Origin: Scandinavium sp036271055
GTDB taxonomy: Bacteria; Pseudomonadota; Gammaproteobacteria; Enterobacterales; Enterobacteriaceae
Length of the DNA: 64,000 bases
Reading direction: 5' to 3'
Assembly: GCF_036271055.1 (NCBI RefSeq)
Contig: NZ_DATBBJ010000099.1
Coordinates: 155,228-219,227 of the forward strand
In this document: piece by piece, positions 35,093 to 43,343 of the stretch
Layout: the number at the start of each line of letters is the position of its first letter
Position numbering within the stretch: position 1 is the stretch's first letter
Position numbers and translations under genes: made by a program
The notes under the pieces: model-generated
What the model saw: only the letters and a program-made list of their open reading frames with translations
What the model was told of the DNA's origin: nothing
Database searches by the model: none

Positions 35093-36466
35093 TTAGTGAT
35101 TCGAAAACCAGTTTAATTTCTCTCGCAGTGAAACGACACGGCCTACGATGATTAACGCCGGGCTGGCAACCTGTTGCGCTAATTCGCTCAATTGCGAAAG
35201 TTCGCCACTGACTACGCGCTGAGTGACTGCAGTACCGTTTTCCACCAGCGCGACAGGCATATCAAGCGGCATCCCGTGCTCGACCAGTTTTTCCTGAATC
35301 GTCGCGGCCTGATTCAGCCCCATATAGAACACCAGAGTTTGCTTCTCTGCGGCCAAATTATGCCAGTCCAGTTCTGCCCCGGTTTTTAGGTGACCCGTCA
35401 CCAGGCGCACACTTTGAGCATAGTCGCGATGCGTCAAGGGTATGCCCGCGTAGGCGGAGCAACCCGAAGCGGCTGTGATACCCGGCACCACGGAGAAGGG
35501 GATCCCGGCATTGCATAAGGTTTCCAGCTCTTCGCCGCCGCGACCAAAGATAAACGGATCGCCGCCTTTCAGCCGCACCACGCGTTTCCCTTTTTGCGCT
35601 TCACGCAGCAAGATCTGGTTAATTTCTTCCTGTGGAACACAGTGATAGCCCGCGCGTTTGCCGACAAATACGCGGTCTGCATCGCGGCGCACCAGATTCA
35701 TAATCTCGTCTGAAACCAGACGGTCGTATACCACGATGTCTGCTTGCTGAATTTGCTGCAGCCCTTTCAGTGTCAACAACCCGGCATCGCCAGGTCCGGC
35801 ACCGACCAGCACGACTTCACCGCGTTTTTCCAGCGGCTCGCTGAGGAGCTGTTCAGTGGTTTCTGTTACCGCCTGTTGATCCTGATTCGCCAGCGACTGT
35901 GCCAGGCGATCATTCACAAACAGTTTTTCCCAGAAACGACGGCGCTCGCCGACATTGGCGAACTGTTTTTTCACTCGCCCACGCAACTGACCGGCAAACT
36001 GGGCAACCTGCCCGAGATGTTGCGGCAGTATGGCTTCGAGTTTTTCCCGCAGCAGACGCGCCAATACGGGCGATGTACCGCCAGAAGAAACGGCCACCAT
36101 CAGTGGTGAGCGGTCGATGATGGACGGCATGATGAAACTCGCCTGTTTCGGCGCATCGACCACGTTACAGAAGATGCGGCGCTGTTCTGCTTCTGCGCTG
36201 ACGCGAGCGTTTACCGCATCGTCGTCGGTGGCAGCTATCGCCAGCCAGCTTTTATCGAGTAGCCGCGCATCAAACTCACCTCCTACCAGCGTTAGCATTC
36301 CGCTGTCGGCCCACACGCGAAACTGTGGCACAAAGTCCAGGGCGTTAACGGTCAGACGTGCGCCCGCGTCGAGCAACAGACGGGCTTTACGCTCAGCCAC
36401 ATCACCACCGCCGACTAATAGACAGTCGCGGGCGCGCAGTTGGCAGAAAATGGGTAAGTGATCCAC
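35093..36466 (-). CDS. cysG: Siroheme synthase (multifunctional)
   Basis: Makes siroheme, the cofactor of nitrite and sulfite reductases, from uroporphyrinogen III. The N-terminal dehydrogenase/ferrochelatase part has the NAD motif VGGGDVAERKARLLL (residues 16-30) and the IMPSIIDRSPLMVAVSSGG block. The C-terminal methyltransferase begins with VVLVGAGPGDAGLLTLKG (about 218) and contains GGDPFIFGRGGEE. I choose the GTG start at 36466 (VDHLPIFCQLR), as in E. coli, because GAGGT lies just upstream; this gives 457 residues. An ATG at 36484 is an alternative. Confidence 0.96.
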   Translation of the reverse strand: MDHLPIFCQLRARDCLLVGGGDVAERKARLLLDAGARLTVNALDFVPQFRVWADSGMLTLVGGEFDARLLDKSWLAIAATDDDAVNARVSAEAEQRRIFCNVVDAPKQASFIMPSIIDRSPLMVAVSSGGTSPVLARLLREKLEAILPQHLGQVAQFAGQLRGRVKKQFANVGERRRFWEKLFVNDRLAQSLANQDQQAVTETTEQLLSEPLEKRGEVVLVGAGPGDAGLLTLKGLQQIQQADIVVYDRLVSDEIMNLVRRDADRVFVGKRAGYHCVPQEEINQILLREAQKGKRVVRLKGGDPFIFGRGGEELETLCNAGIPFSVVPGITAASGCSAYAGIPLTHRDYAQSVRLVTGHLKTGAELDWHNLAAEKQTLVFYMGLNQAATIQEKLVEHGMPLDMPVALVENGTAVTQRVVSGELSQLSELAQQVASPALIIVGRVVSLREKLNWFSNH

Positions 36467-36602
36467 GACGTTACCTCGCAGCATTCATGGAGGGGGGTAA
36501 GAATTGACGTCAGGATAACAGCAGGGATCGTTCAGAACATACGATTTTTCCTGCCGTTACCCATAAGGAGTCATAAGCCTTTCATATTGAAAAGGCTGGG
36601 GG
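36467..36602. other. nirD-cysG junction lacking nirC
   Basis: 136 bases separate the nirD stop from the cysG start. In E. coli this place holds nirC, a 268-residue nitrite channel. Here no ORF fits and I see no nirC remnant. A short inverted repeat (AGCCTTTCATATTGAAAAGGCT-type, near 36575-36597) follows the nirD stop and could be a hairpin that lowers read-through into cysG. Confidence 0.8.
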
Positions 36603-36929
36603 TTAAGCCTTGAGCTGCACCTTGCCGTCCTTCACGCGGGCGTCGTAGTGCTTCACTGAGTGGCTTTCGTCTTCCATGCACAGGCCGTCGCTGAGACGGA
36701 AACGCTGTTTTTTCAGCGGGCTGGCGACCCACAGTTCGCCGTTATGTTCAGCGATCAGGCCACGGGACAGCACGCTGGAACCGAAGAACGGGTCAATGTT
36801 GCTGATAGCAAAAACCTGCTCGTCGTGATGCGGGCGGAAAATCGCGACCTGTTGCTGGCCGAGCAGCGCACAGACGCCAGTAGCAGGCAGGATGGCGTCG
36901 ATGTTGCAGATATCTATCCACTGGCTCAT
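36603..36929 (-). CDS. nirD: Nitrite reductase (NADH) small subunit
   Basis: 108-residue Rieske-fold partner of NirB, needed for cytoplasmic NADH-dependent nitrite reduction to ammonia. The fold is recognisable (ALLGQQQVAIFRP ... NIDPFFGSSVLSRGLI) but the Cys/His cluster ligands of true Rieske proteins are missing, as normal for NirD. Overlaps the nirB stop by 4 bases (ATGA). Confidence 0.95.
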   Translation of the reverse strand: MSQWIDICNIDAILPATGVCALLGQQQVAIFRPHHDEQVFAISNIDPFFGSSVLSRGLIAEHNGELWVASPLKKQRFRLSDGLCMEDESHSVKHYDARVKDGKVQLKA

Positions 36930-39469
36930 ACGTTTTCCTCCACCAGAGTTACCGGGATACGTTCGTACGGCGTAGCCGGACGATGCTGTTCACGTTCAGG
37001 GACAACCTGCACGTTCGGGTCGCGCTGGGCGCTGTTGACGAAGTGCTGGAAACGACCCTGAGCGGCTGGGTTATTCACGGTTTCAGTCCATTCACAGGCA
37101 AAGGCTTCGCGCAGACGGTTCAGCTCTTCTTCCAGATGATCGTTCAGGCCGAGTTTATCGTTGATGATCACCGCTTTCAGGTAGTCGATGCCGCCTTCGA
37201 GGTTATCGAGCCACGGCGCGGTACGCGTCAGTTTGTCGGCAGTACGGATGTAGAACATCATGAAGCGGTCGAGGTATTTGATCAGCGTCTCTTTGTCGAG
37301 ATCGGCGGCCAGCAGATCCGCGTGGCGCGGTTTCATGCCGCCGTTGCCACAGACGTACAGGTTCCAGCCTTTTTCGGTGGCGATGATGCCCACGTCTTTG
37401 CCCTGTGCTTCCGCACATTCACGGGTACAACCGGAAACGCCGAACTTCATTTTGTGCGGGGTACGAATGCCTTTGTAGCGGTTTTCCAGCTCAACGCCGA
37501 AGCCCACGCTGTCACCCACGCCGTAACGACACCAGGTGCTGCCGACACAGGTTTTCGCCATACGCAGCGCTTTTGCATACGCGTGACCGGTTTCGAAACC
37601 TGCATCAATCAGCTGACGCCAGATTTCCGGCAGATCGTCTTTTTGCGCGCCGAACAGGCCGATACGCTGAGAACCGGTGATTTTGGTGTAAAGATTAAAT
37701 TCCTGGGCGATACGACCCACGGCCATCAGCCCGTCTGGCGTGATTTCGCCACCGGCAGAACGTGGGATCACCGAGTAGGTGCCGTCTTTCTGGATGTTGG
37801 CGAGGAAGTTATCGTTGGTGTCCTGTAGTGGCGTGTGTTCTGGTTTGAGGATGTACTCATTCCAGCAAGAGGCCAGCAGAGAACCGATAGTTGGTTTACA
37901 GACTTCGCAGCCGTAGCCTTTGCCGTATTTTTTCAGCAGTTCGCCGAAGGATTTAATGCCTTCCACGCGGATCAGGTGGTACAGCTCCTGGCGCGAAAAC
38001 GCGAAGTGTTCGCACAGGTTGTTGTTCACTTCGATGCCCTGTTTCGCCAGTTCGGCGTTCAGCACCTGCGTCACCAGCGGAATACAGCCACCGCAGCCGG
38101 TGCCGGCTTTGGTTTCGGCTTTCAGTGCCGCAACAGTATGACAGCCCTTGTTGATGGCGCTGATCAGATTGCCTTTGGTGACGTCGAAGCAGGAGCAGAT
38201 TTGCGCGCTATCAGGCAGTTTGTCTACGCCGATAGCCGGTTTGCCGCCCGCAGCGTGCGCAGGCAGGATCAACGCATCCGGGTTTTCCGGCAGTTCAATG
38301 GCGTTCAGCACCAACTGTTGCAGGTTGCCGAAGTCGCTGGTATCGCCAACCAACACCGCGCCGAGCAGAATTTTATTGTCAGGGCTGACGATCAGGCGTT
38401 TGTAGACTTCTTTGCTCTCGTCGAGATAGACGTAGCTGCGTGCGCCCGGAGTGCGACCGTGTGCGTCCCCAATACCGCCGACGTCTACGCCGAGCAGTTT
38501 CAGTTTAGCACTGAGATCTGCGCCTTCGAATGCATTGGCTTTACCGAGGATATGATCGACCGCCACCTGCGCCATTTTGTAGCCAGGTGCCACCAGACCG
38601 TACACGCGGTTGTTCCAGCTAGCACATTCACCGATAGCGTAGATATCCGGGTCAGAGGTCTGACAGGTATCGTTCACCATGATCCCGCCGCGCTGACCGG
38701 TTGCCAGGCCGCATTGGGTCGCCAGTTTGTCGCGTGGACGGATACCGGTGGAGAAGACCACGAAGTCGATTTCCAGCTCGCTGCCATCGGCAAAGCGCAT
38801 GGTTTTACGGCCTTCGGTGCCTTCCTGAACGATCTCTTTGGTATTTTTATTGGTATGAACGCGCACGCCCATACTTTCGATTTTGCGCTTCAGCTGGTCG
38901 CCGCCCATTGGGTCGAGCTGTTCTGCCATCAGCATTGGGGCAAATTCGATAACGTGTGTTTCGACACCGAGGTTTTTCAGCGCGCCCGCCGCTTCCAGGC
39001 CGAGCAGACCGCCGCCGACTACTACGCCACGTTTGCTGCGACGTGCGCAGGCTTCAATGGCGTTCAGGTCTTCGATGGTACGGTAAACAAAGCAATCCTG
39101 TGTTTCAGAGCCTTTGATCGGCGGGATCCACGGATAAGAACCGGTCGCCATAATCAGTTTGTCGTAAAATACAGAACGACCCGCACTTGAGTGAATCACC
39201 TTTTCCTGACGGTTAATGGTGATAGCGCGCTCGCCAATCAGAACTTTTACGCCATGCTTTTCATAAAACCCTTCACGCACCAGCGAAAGTTCTTCCGCCG
39301 TGTGATGAGAGAAGTAAGATGAAAGATGGACGCGGTCATAGGCGATGCGGGGTTCTTCACAGAAGACGGTAATTTCAAACTGGTCTGCAGGCGCTTTATC
39401 GAGAATATCCTCAATAAAGCGGTGGCCGACCATGCCGTTACCGATAATAGCGAGTCTGACTTTGCTCAT
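36926..39469 (-). CDS. nirB: Nitrite reductase (NADH) large subunit
   Basis: 847-residue cytoplasmic siroheme enzyme reducing nitrite to ammonia with NADH. Order of parts: FAD-binding IGNGMVGHRF (residues 9-18), NAD-binding VVGGGLLGLEAAGALKN (about 148), a BFD-type 2Fe-2S domain (CSCFDVTKGNL ... GCGGCIP, about 425-460), and the siroheme/4Fe-4S domain with CVGSTWCRYG (about 640) and SGCTRECAEAQ (about 680). Length equals E. coli. FNR and NarL/NarP sites lie upstream. Confidence 0.97.
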   Translation of the reverse strand: MSKVRLAIIGNGMVGHRFIEDILDKAPADQFEITVFCEEPRIAYDRVHLSSYFSHHTAEELSLVREGFYEKHGVKVLIGERAITINRQEKVIHSSAGRSVFYDKLIMATGSYPWIPPIKGSETQDCFVYRTIEDLNAIEACARRSKRGVVVGGGLLGLEAAGALKNLGVETHVIEFAPMLMAEQLDPMGGDQLKRKIESMGVRVHTNKNTKEIVQEGTEGRKTMRFADGSELEIDFVVFSTGIRPRDKLATQCGLATGQRGGIMVNDTCQTSDPDIYAIGECASWNNRVYGLVAPGYKMAQVAVDHILGKANAFEGADLSAKLKLLGVDVGGIGDAHGRTPGARSYVYLDESKEVYKRLIVSPDNKILLGAVLVGDTSDFGNLQQLVLNAIELPENPDALILPAHAAGGKPAIGVDKLPDSAQICSCFDVTKGNLISAINKGCHTVAALKAETKAGTGCGGCIPLVTQVLNAELAKQGIEVNNNLCEHFAFSRQELYHLIRVEGIKSFGELLKKYGKGYGCEVCKPTIGSLLASCWNEYILKPEHTPLQDTNDNFLANIQKDGTYSVIPRSAGGEITPDGLMAVGRIAQEFNLYTKITGSQRIGLFGAQKDDLPEIWRQLIDAGFETGHAYAKALRMAKTCVGSTWCRYGVGDSVGFGVELENRYKGIRTPHKMKFGVSGCTRECAEAQGKDVGIIATEKGWNLYVCGNGGMKPRHADLLAADLDKETLIKYLDRFMMFYIRTADKLTRTAPWLDNLEGGIDYLKAVIINDKLGLNDHLEEELNRLREAFACEWTETVNNPAAQGRFQHFVNSAQRDPNVQVVPEREQHRPATPYERIPVTLVEENV

Positions 39470-39527
39470 TTTTGCCTCGATTTCTTTTCTATTACCGCCT
39501 ACCTTAACGATTCAGCACCGCTACTTA

Positions 39528-39541
39528 TTGATGTGAATCAA
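39528..39541 (-). promoter_or_regulatory. FNR site of the nirB promoter
   Basis: TTGATTCACATCAA on the minus strand matches TTGAT-N4-ATCAA exactly. The sequence between this site and the nirB start follows the E. coli nir promoter as I remember it, with transcription expected about 41 bases downstream of the site centre. Anaerobic activation of nir by FNR is established. Confidence 0.88.
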
Positions 39542-39554
39542 ATACGACCTAACC

Positions 39555-39570
39555 TACCCCTTAATGAGTA
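39555..39570 (-). promoter_or_regulatory. NarL/NarP 7-2-7 site of the nirB promoter
   Basis: TACTCAT-TA-AGGGGTA on the minus strand is a 7-2-7 inverted pair of NarL/NarP heptamers, centred about 28 bases upstream of the FNR site centre. This is the arrangement by which nitrate and nitrite raise nir expression in E. coli. Confidence 0.83.
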
Positions 39571-39709
39571 GTTGCTTGATTTGTCAGGATTTTTCTAAGT
39601 ATCGGAAATGCCAGACTTTTCTGGTGTGATTAAATAATGTACAAAAAGTGCGGGTTTTAACCTAAAAATGAATTAGGGCGTCAACACGCCGATTCCGGGA
39701 GAGTAAAAG

Positions 39710-41026
39710 ATGGGTGCGACACCGTTATGGTTAATCGAAAACGTGCGCCTGCCAGGGCGTGAAGGATTGTGGCAGTTAGGGATCGAAAATGGACGATTTC
39801 AGTCGATAGCGCCTATGGGCGAAGCGCGGCATGAAAGTTTAGAAGTGCTGAACGCTCGTGGCGGTCTTGCTATACCCCCTTTTATTGAACCTCACATTCA
39901 TTTGGATACCACTCAGACGGCAGGTGAACCGAACTGGAATCAGTCCGGCACACTGTTTGAAGGGATTGAGCGCTGGGCCGAACGCAAAGCGATGCTCACT
40001 CATGAGGATGTTAAAGCGCGGGCGTGGAAAACGCTGAAGTGGCAGATTGCCAACGGCATCCAGTTTGTACGCACCCATGTGGATGTTTCCGACCCGACGC
40101 TGACTGCGCTGAAAGCGATGCTCGAGGTGAAACAGGAAGTCGCGCCGTGGATTGATTTACAGATTGTCGCGTTTCCACAGGAAGGCATCCTTTCGTATCC
40201 CGATGGCGCGGCGCTGCTGGAAAAGGCGCTTGAGCTTGGTGCAGATGTCGTGGGCGCTATCCCGCATTTCGAATTTACCCGTGAATATGGCGTAGAGTCG
40301 CTGCACATCGCTTTCGCACTGGCGAAGAAATATGACCGCCCGCTGGATATCCACTGCGATGAAATCGACGACGAGCAGTCACGCTTCGTCGAAACCGTAG
40401 CGGCGCTGGCGTTGAAAGAAGGGATTGGCCCGCGCGTGACCGCCAGCCATACCACGGCGATGCACTCTTATAACGGCGCGTACACATCACGACTATTTCG
40501 CCTGCTGAAGTTGTCGGGCATTAACTTCGTGGCGAACCCGCTAGTGAATATTCACTTACAAGGGCGGTTTGATGACTACCCGAAACGCCGGGGCATTACG
40601 CGGGTAAAAGAGTTGCTCGGCGCGGGCATCAACGTCTGTTTTGGTCATGATGACGTGTTTGACCCGTGGTATCCGCTGGGTACGGGCAATATGCTCCAGG
40701 TGCTGCACATGGGCCTGCATGTGTGTCAAATGATGGGCTATCAGCAAATTAACGATGGACTGAACCTGATTACGCATAACAGCGCGCGCACGTTTGGCCT
40801 GACGGATTACGGTATCGAAGTGGGGAATGCGGCGAACCTGATTATTCTGCCTGCGGAAAATGGTTTTGAAGCGGTGCGTTGTCAGGTGCCGGTACGTTGG
40901 TCAATTCGCCAGGGGCGAGTGGTTGCGACGACACAACTGGCGCAAACCTGGGTGCAGATGGATAACGGCGGGGAAGAGCTGTTCTTTACGAGAAACAGCC
41001 CCTTTGGCGAGCGCAAAGGGGCGTAG
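39710..41026 (+). CDS. codA: Cytosine deaminase (CodA type)
   Basis: Amidohydrolase that deaminates cytosine to uracil. 438 residues, near the 427 of E. coli CodA, and similar along its whole length. Metal and catalytic residues are present: HIHLD (two His near 64-66), the Gln in QIVAFPQEG, HCDEIDDEQ (His and catalytic Glu), ASHTTAMH and FGHDDVFDP. The RBS GGGAGAG precedes the ATG. No permease gene (codB) is next to it. It lies divergent from nirB and convergent with tsgA (9 bases), a place that holds no gene in K-12. Confidence 0.93.
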   Translation: MGATPLWLIENVRLPGREGLWQLGIENGRFQSIAPMGEARHESLEVLNARGGLAIPPFIEPHIHLDTTQTAGEPNWNQSGTLFEGIERWAERKAMLTHEDVKARAWKTLKWQIANGIQFVRTHVDVSDPTLTALKAMLEVKQEVAPWIDLQIVAFPQEGILSYPDGAALLEKALELGADVVGAIPHFEFTREYGVESLHIAFALAKKYDRPLDIHCDEIDDEQSRFVETVAALALKEGIGPRVTASHTTAMHSYNGAYTSRLFRLLKLSGINFVANPLVNIHLQGRFDDYPKRRGITRVKELLGAGINVCFGHDDVFDPWYPLGTGNMLQVLHMGLHVCQMMGYQQINDGLNLITHNSARTFGLTDYGIEVGNAANLIILPAENGFEAVRCQVPVRWSIRQGRVVATTQLAQTWVQMDNGGEELFFTRNSPFGERKGA

Positions 41027-41035
41027 CGTCTTAAC

Positions 41036-42217
41036 TTAGTGGTTCGCTGCCGCGCTATTCTGGCGGTGGCGGCTCACAAAGCCGAGCACGATGCACATCA
41101 CGAACACCACGGCGTACAGGCCATTCGCGGTGTGCAACGCAGCCAGCGGACCGCTGTGGGCCACAATCGGGCCGGTGACCACGAAGGTCAACATGGTGCC
41201 GATGGTGCCGCAGGTCAGCACGAAGTTCACCAGTTTCGGCGAAGCGACTTTGGTCTGCAAAGATCCGAGGGTGATGATCGAGGTATAAATGGCGCTGGAG
41301 AAGAAGCCCAGGGTCATAATGAACCACGGCATATGCTCCGGCGACCCGTTGATGAACAGATACATCATCACGGTCGCGAGGCCCGCGAGTGCGGTCAGAA
41401 TGCGCTGCAAATCGAAGAAGCGCAGAATGAAGCTAAACGCCCACATGCCCAGCATGTAAGACATCCAGAAATCACTCACCAGTTGTCCTGCATCGCCCAG
41501 GCTCATGCCCAGACCTTTAGCGTATTCCGGCACCCAGGAAATAAAGCCCAACTGCCCGAGGATATAACAGAGCGCAGCAATAGACAGGAACAGCACGCCG
41601 ATGCCCCATTTCTCTTTTGCCACTGGCTGCGAGTTTGGCTCGGCTTTTTTGCCCAATACCGGGAAGTCGCAGCCGAAAGTCAGCGCGAAAATCGCAACAT
41701 ACACCAGCCCGATGCACGCATACACCCAATACCACTCGATGCTGCGCGCCAGCAAATAAGCCGCGACCATCGGGAAAATCATCCCTGCCATGCTAAAGAA
41801 GGAGTCGGTAAACAGCAGACGTGCGCCGCGTTGACGGCCTTCATACAGGTGAGTGATGAGGAACGTCCCGATGGACATGGTGATGCCACTCACCAGCCCG
41901 AGTACAAACATCGAAGCTGAAAATAGGGCGAGGCTATGAGTGGTCATCAGCCCGGCAATGGCAATGAGCATCAGGATGAAACCGAAGCGCAGCTGCGTTT
42001 TCAGCGGCACGATTTCCATCAGCCAGGCATTCAGGAAAATGGAGATCAAAATACCGGCGTTGAGGAAGGTGAAGGTGTTACTCATGCTGGAAACTGGCAG
42101 ATGGAAATAATCTGCGATATTTCCCATCACCATCCCGGTGACGATCACCAACGCGCCGGTAAGGGCGTAGGAGAAGAAGCTGATCCATGTGAGCTTGATG
42201 CGATTGCTGTTAGTCAT
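41036..42217 (-). CDS. tsgA: TsgA, MFS-type inner-membrane protein
   Basis: 393-residue major facilitator superfamily protein with 12 predicted membrane helices and the MFS loop YEGRQRGARLLFTDSFFSMAGMIFP near residues 128-152. Same length as E. coli TsgA (YhfC). Its substrate is unknown; in Salmonella it was found as a selenite/tellurite-suppressible growth gene. Read divergently from ppiA, with 279 bases between. Confidence 0.92.
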   Translation of the reverse strand: MTNSNRIKLTWISFFSYALTGALVIVTGMVMGNIADYFHLPVSSMSNTFTFLNAGILISIFLNAWLMEIVPLKTQLRFGFILMLIAIAGLMTTHSLALFSASMFVLGLVSGITMSIGTFLITHLYEGRQRGARLLFTDSFFSMAGMIFPMVAAYLLARSIEWYWVYACIGLVYVAIFALTFGCDFPVLGKKAEPNSQPVAKEKWGIGVLFLSIAALCYILGQLGFISWVPEYAKGLGMSLGDAGQLVSDFWMSYMLGMWAFSFILRFFDLQRILTALAGLATVMMYLFINGSPEHMPWFIMTLGFFSSAIYTSIITLGSLQTKVASPKLVNFVLTCGTIGTMLTFVVTGPIVAHSGPLAALHTANGLYAVVFVMCIVLGFVSRHRQNSAAANH

Positions 42218-42496
42218 GACTGGCCTGTGAATAGAACGGTAAAACGCATTGACACTGCGTGAGGAGGGCAGATTTTATGCATTATAGTGACCCAGGCAAA
42301 GGTTTATTCTGAAAGTTATGAAATTAATCCGAGTGTCATGCGATGACGGTCACGTTGTGTTGATGAGATAATTCAAAATCTCCAGGTTACAATTGTTTCT
42401 ATTTCGTAAACTTAAGTAAAAGGCTGGTCTGAGAGTCGAGAGCCTTTTAGAATCAAGCGATTCGCAGGCTCTCTCATTCCCGTTTAAGGAATTCAC
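42218..42496. promoter_or_regulatory. tsgA-ppiA divergent promoter region
   Basis: 279 bases. In E. coli ppiA has several promoters controlled by CRP and CytR. Here TGACGGTCACG-type sequence near 42342-42354 resembles part of a CRP site, but no full consensus is present, so I leave operators unassigned. No gene seen. Confidence 0.45.
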
Positions 42497-43069
42497 ATGC
42501 TCAAATCTACTCTGGCTGCCGTGGCGGCTGTATTTGCAATTTCGGCGATCTCTCCGGCTGTTATGGCTGCGAAAGCAGATCCGCACGTGCTGCTGACCAC
42601 TTCTGCCGGTAACATTGAGCTGGAGCTGAACAGCCAGAAAGCCCCGATTTCCGTTGAGAACTTCGTAAGTTATGTGAACAGTGGTTTCTATAACAACACC
42701 ACTTTCCATCGCGTGATCCCGGGCTTTATGATTCAGGGCGGTGGCTTCACTGAGCAAATGCAACAGAAGCAGCCGAATCCTCCGATTAAAAACGAAGGCG
42801 ACAATGGCCTGCGTAATACCCGTGGCACCGTCTCTATGGCGCGTACCGCCGATAAAGACAGCGCAACAAGCCAGTTCTTTATCAACGTTGCAGACAACGC
42901 ATTCCTCGACCACGGTCAACGTGATTTTGGCTATGCGGTATTTGGTAAAGTTGTGAAAGGCATGGATGTCGTGGATAAAATTTCTCAGGTCGCTTCTCAT
43001 GACGTGGGTCCATACCAGAATGTGCCAACAAAACCGGTAGTTATCCTCTCTGCGAAAGTCCTGCCGTAA
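42497..43069 (+). CDS. ppiA: Periplasmic peptidyl-prolyl isomerase A (cyclophilin)
   Basis: Cyclophilin-type rotamase that helps proteins fold in the periplasm. A signal peptide spans residues 1-24 (cut after VMA, before AKADPHVLL). Active-site blocks FHRVIPGFMIQGG and SQFFINVADN are intact. 190 residues equal E. coli. The bacterial cyclophilin lacks the Trp that binds cyclosporin; here the position reads NAFLDH. Confidence 0.97.
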   Translation: MLKSTLAAVAAVFAISAISPAVMAAKADPHVLLTTSAGNIELELNSQKAPISVENFVSYVNSGFYNNTTFHRVIPGFMIQGGGFTEQMQQKQPNPPIKNEGDNGLRNTRGTVSMARTADKDSATSQFFINVADNAFLDHGQRDFGYAVFGKVVKGMDVVDKISQVASHDVGPYQNVPTKPVVILSAKVLP

Positions 43070-43078
43070 TCCTTCCTG

Positions 43079-43100
43079 ACACGGGCCGCCGGGTCCGTGT
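43079..43100 (+). terminator. Hairpin after ppiA
   Basis: ACACGG (43079-43084) and CCGTGT (43095-43100), extended by further G-C and G-T pairs, form a GC-rich stem 10 bases after the ppiA stop. The tail TGTGCTGG has no T-tract, so this is a weak candidate. Confidence 0.4.
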
Positions 43101-43175
43101 TGTGCTGGCCTCTCTGCGTAACCTGAAATTGCTGCTTATACTTGTGGCAAAAGGGGAACCGTCAGGGAGGTCCAG

Positions 43176-43343
43176 ATGAAAAAGCTCACCGACAAACAAA
43201 AATCCCGCCTCTGGGAGAAAACACGCAATGCTAATTTTCAGGCCAGCCGCCGTTTAGAAGGTGTCGATACGCCATTGGTCACGCTGAGCAGCGCCGAAGC
43301 TTTAATCCGTGTTGAAGAACTCAGGAGGCACTATGAGCGATAA
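43176..43343 (+). CDS. yhfG: YhfG, Fic antitoxin-type protein
   Basis: A 55-residue protein placed just before fic, overlapping it by 11 bases. It holds SRRLEG (Ser24-Gly29), which fits the Fic inhibitory motif [S/T]xxxE[G/N], where the Glu (Glu28) blocks ATP binding in the partner Fic active site. The N-terminus is a basic helix (MKKLTDKQKSRLWEKTR). It is close to E. coli YhfG, the small partner of Fic. RBS CAGGGAGG lies before the ATG. It is too short for common ORF cut-offs. Confidence 0.9.
   Translation: MKKLTDKQKSRLWEKTRNANFQASRRLEGVDTPLVTLSSAEALIRVEELRRHYER

Noticed and set aside
34884..35096. 70-codon plus-strand frame between yhfL and cysG
   Set aside because: No ribosome site, no family resemblance, and it crosses the cysG 3' hairpin.
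37835..39190. 451-codon open frame on the plus strand
   Set aside because: Lies fully antisense to nirB, whose motifs and length are certain; the frame is a by-product of high-GC codon use.
41039..41920. 293-codon open frame on the plus strand, rich in His, Gln and Arg
   Set aside because: Antisense to tsgA; odd composition is what the complement of membrane-helix codons gives.
43309..43332. Upstream start for fic adding 8 codons
   Set aside because: It would extend into yhfG and does not match the family N-terminus; the ATG at 43333 follows AGGAGG.
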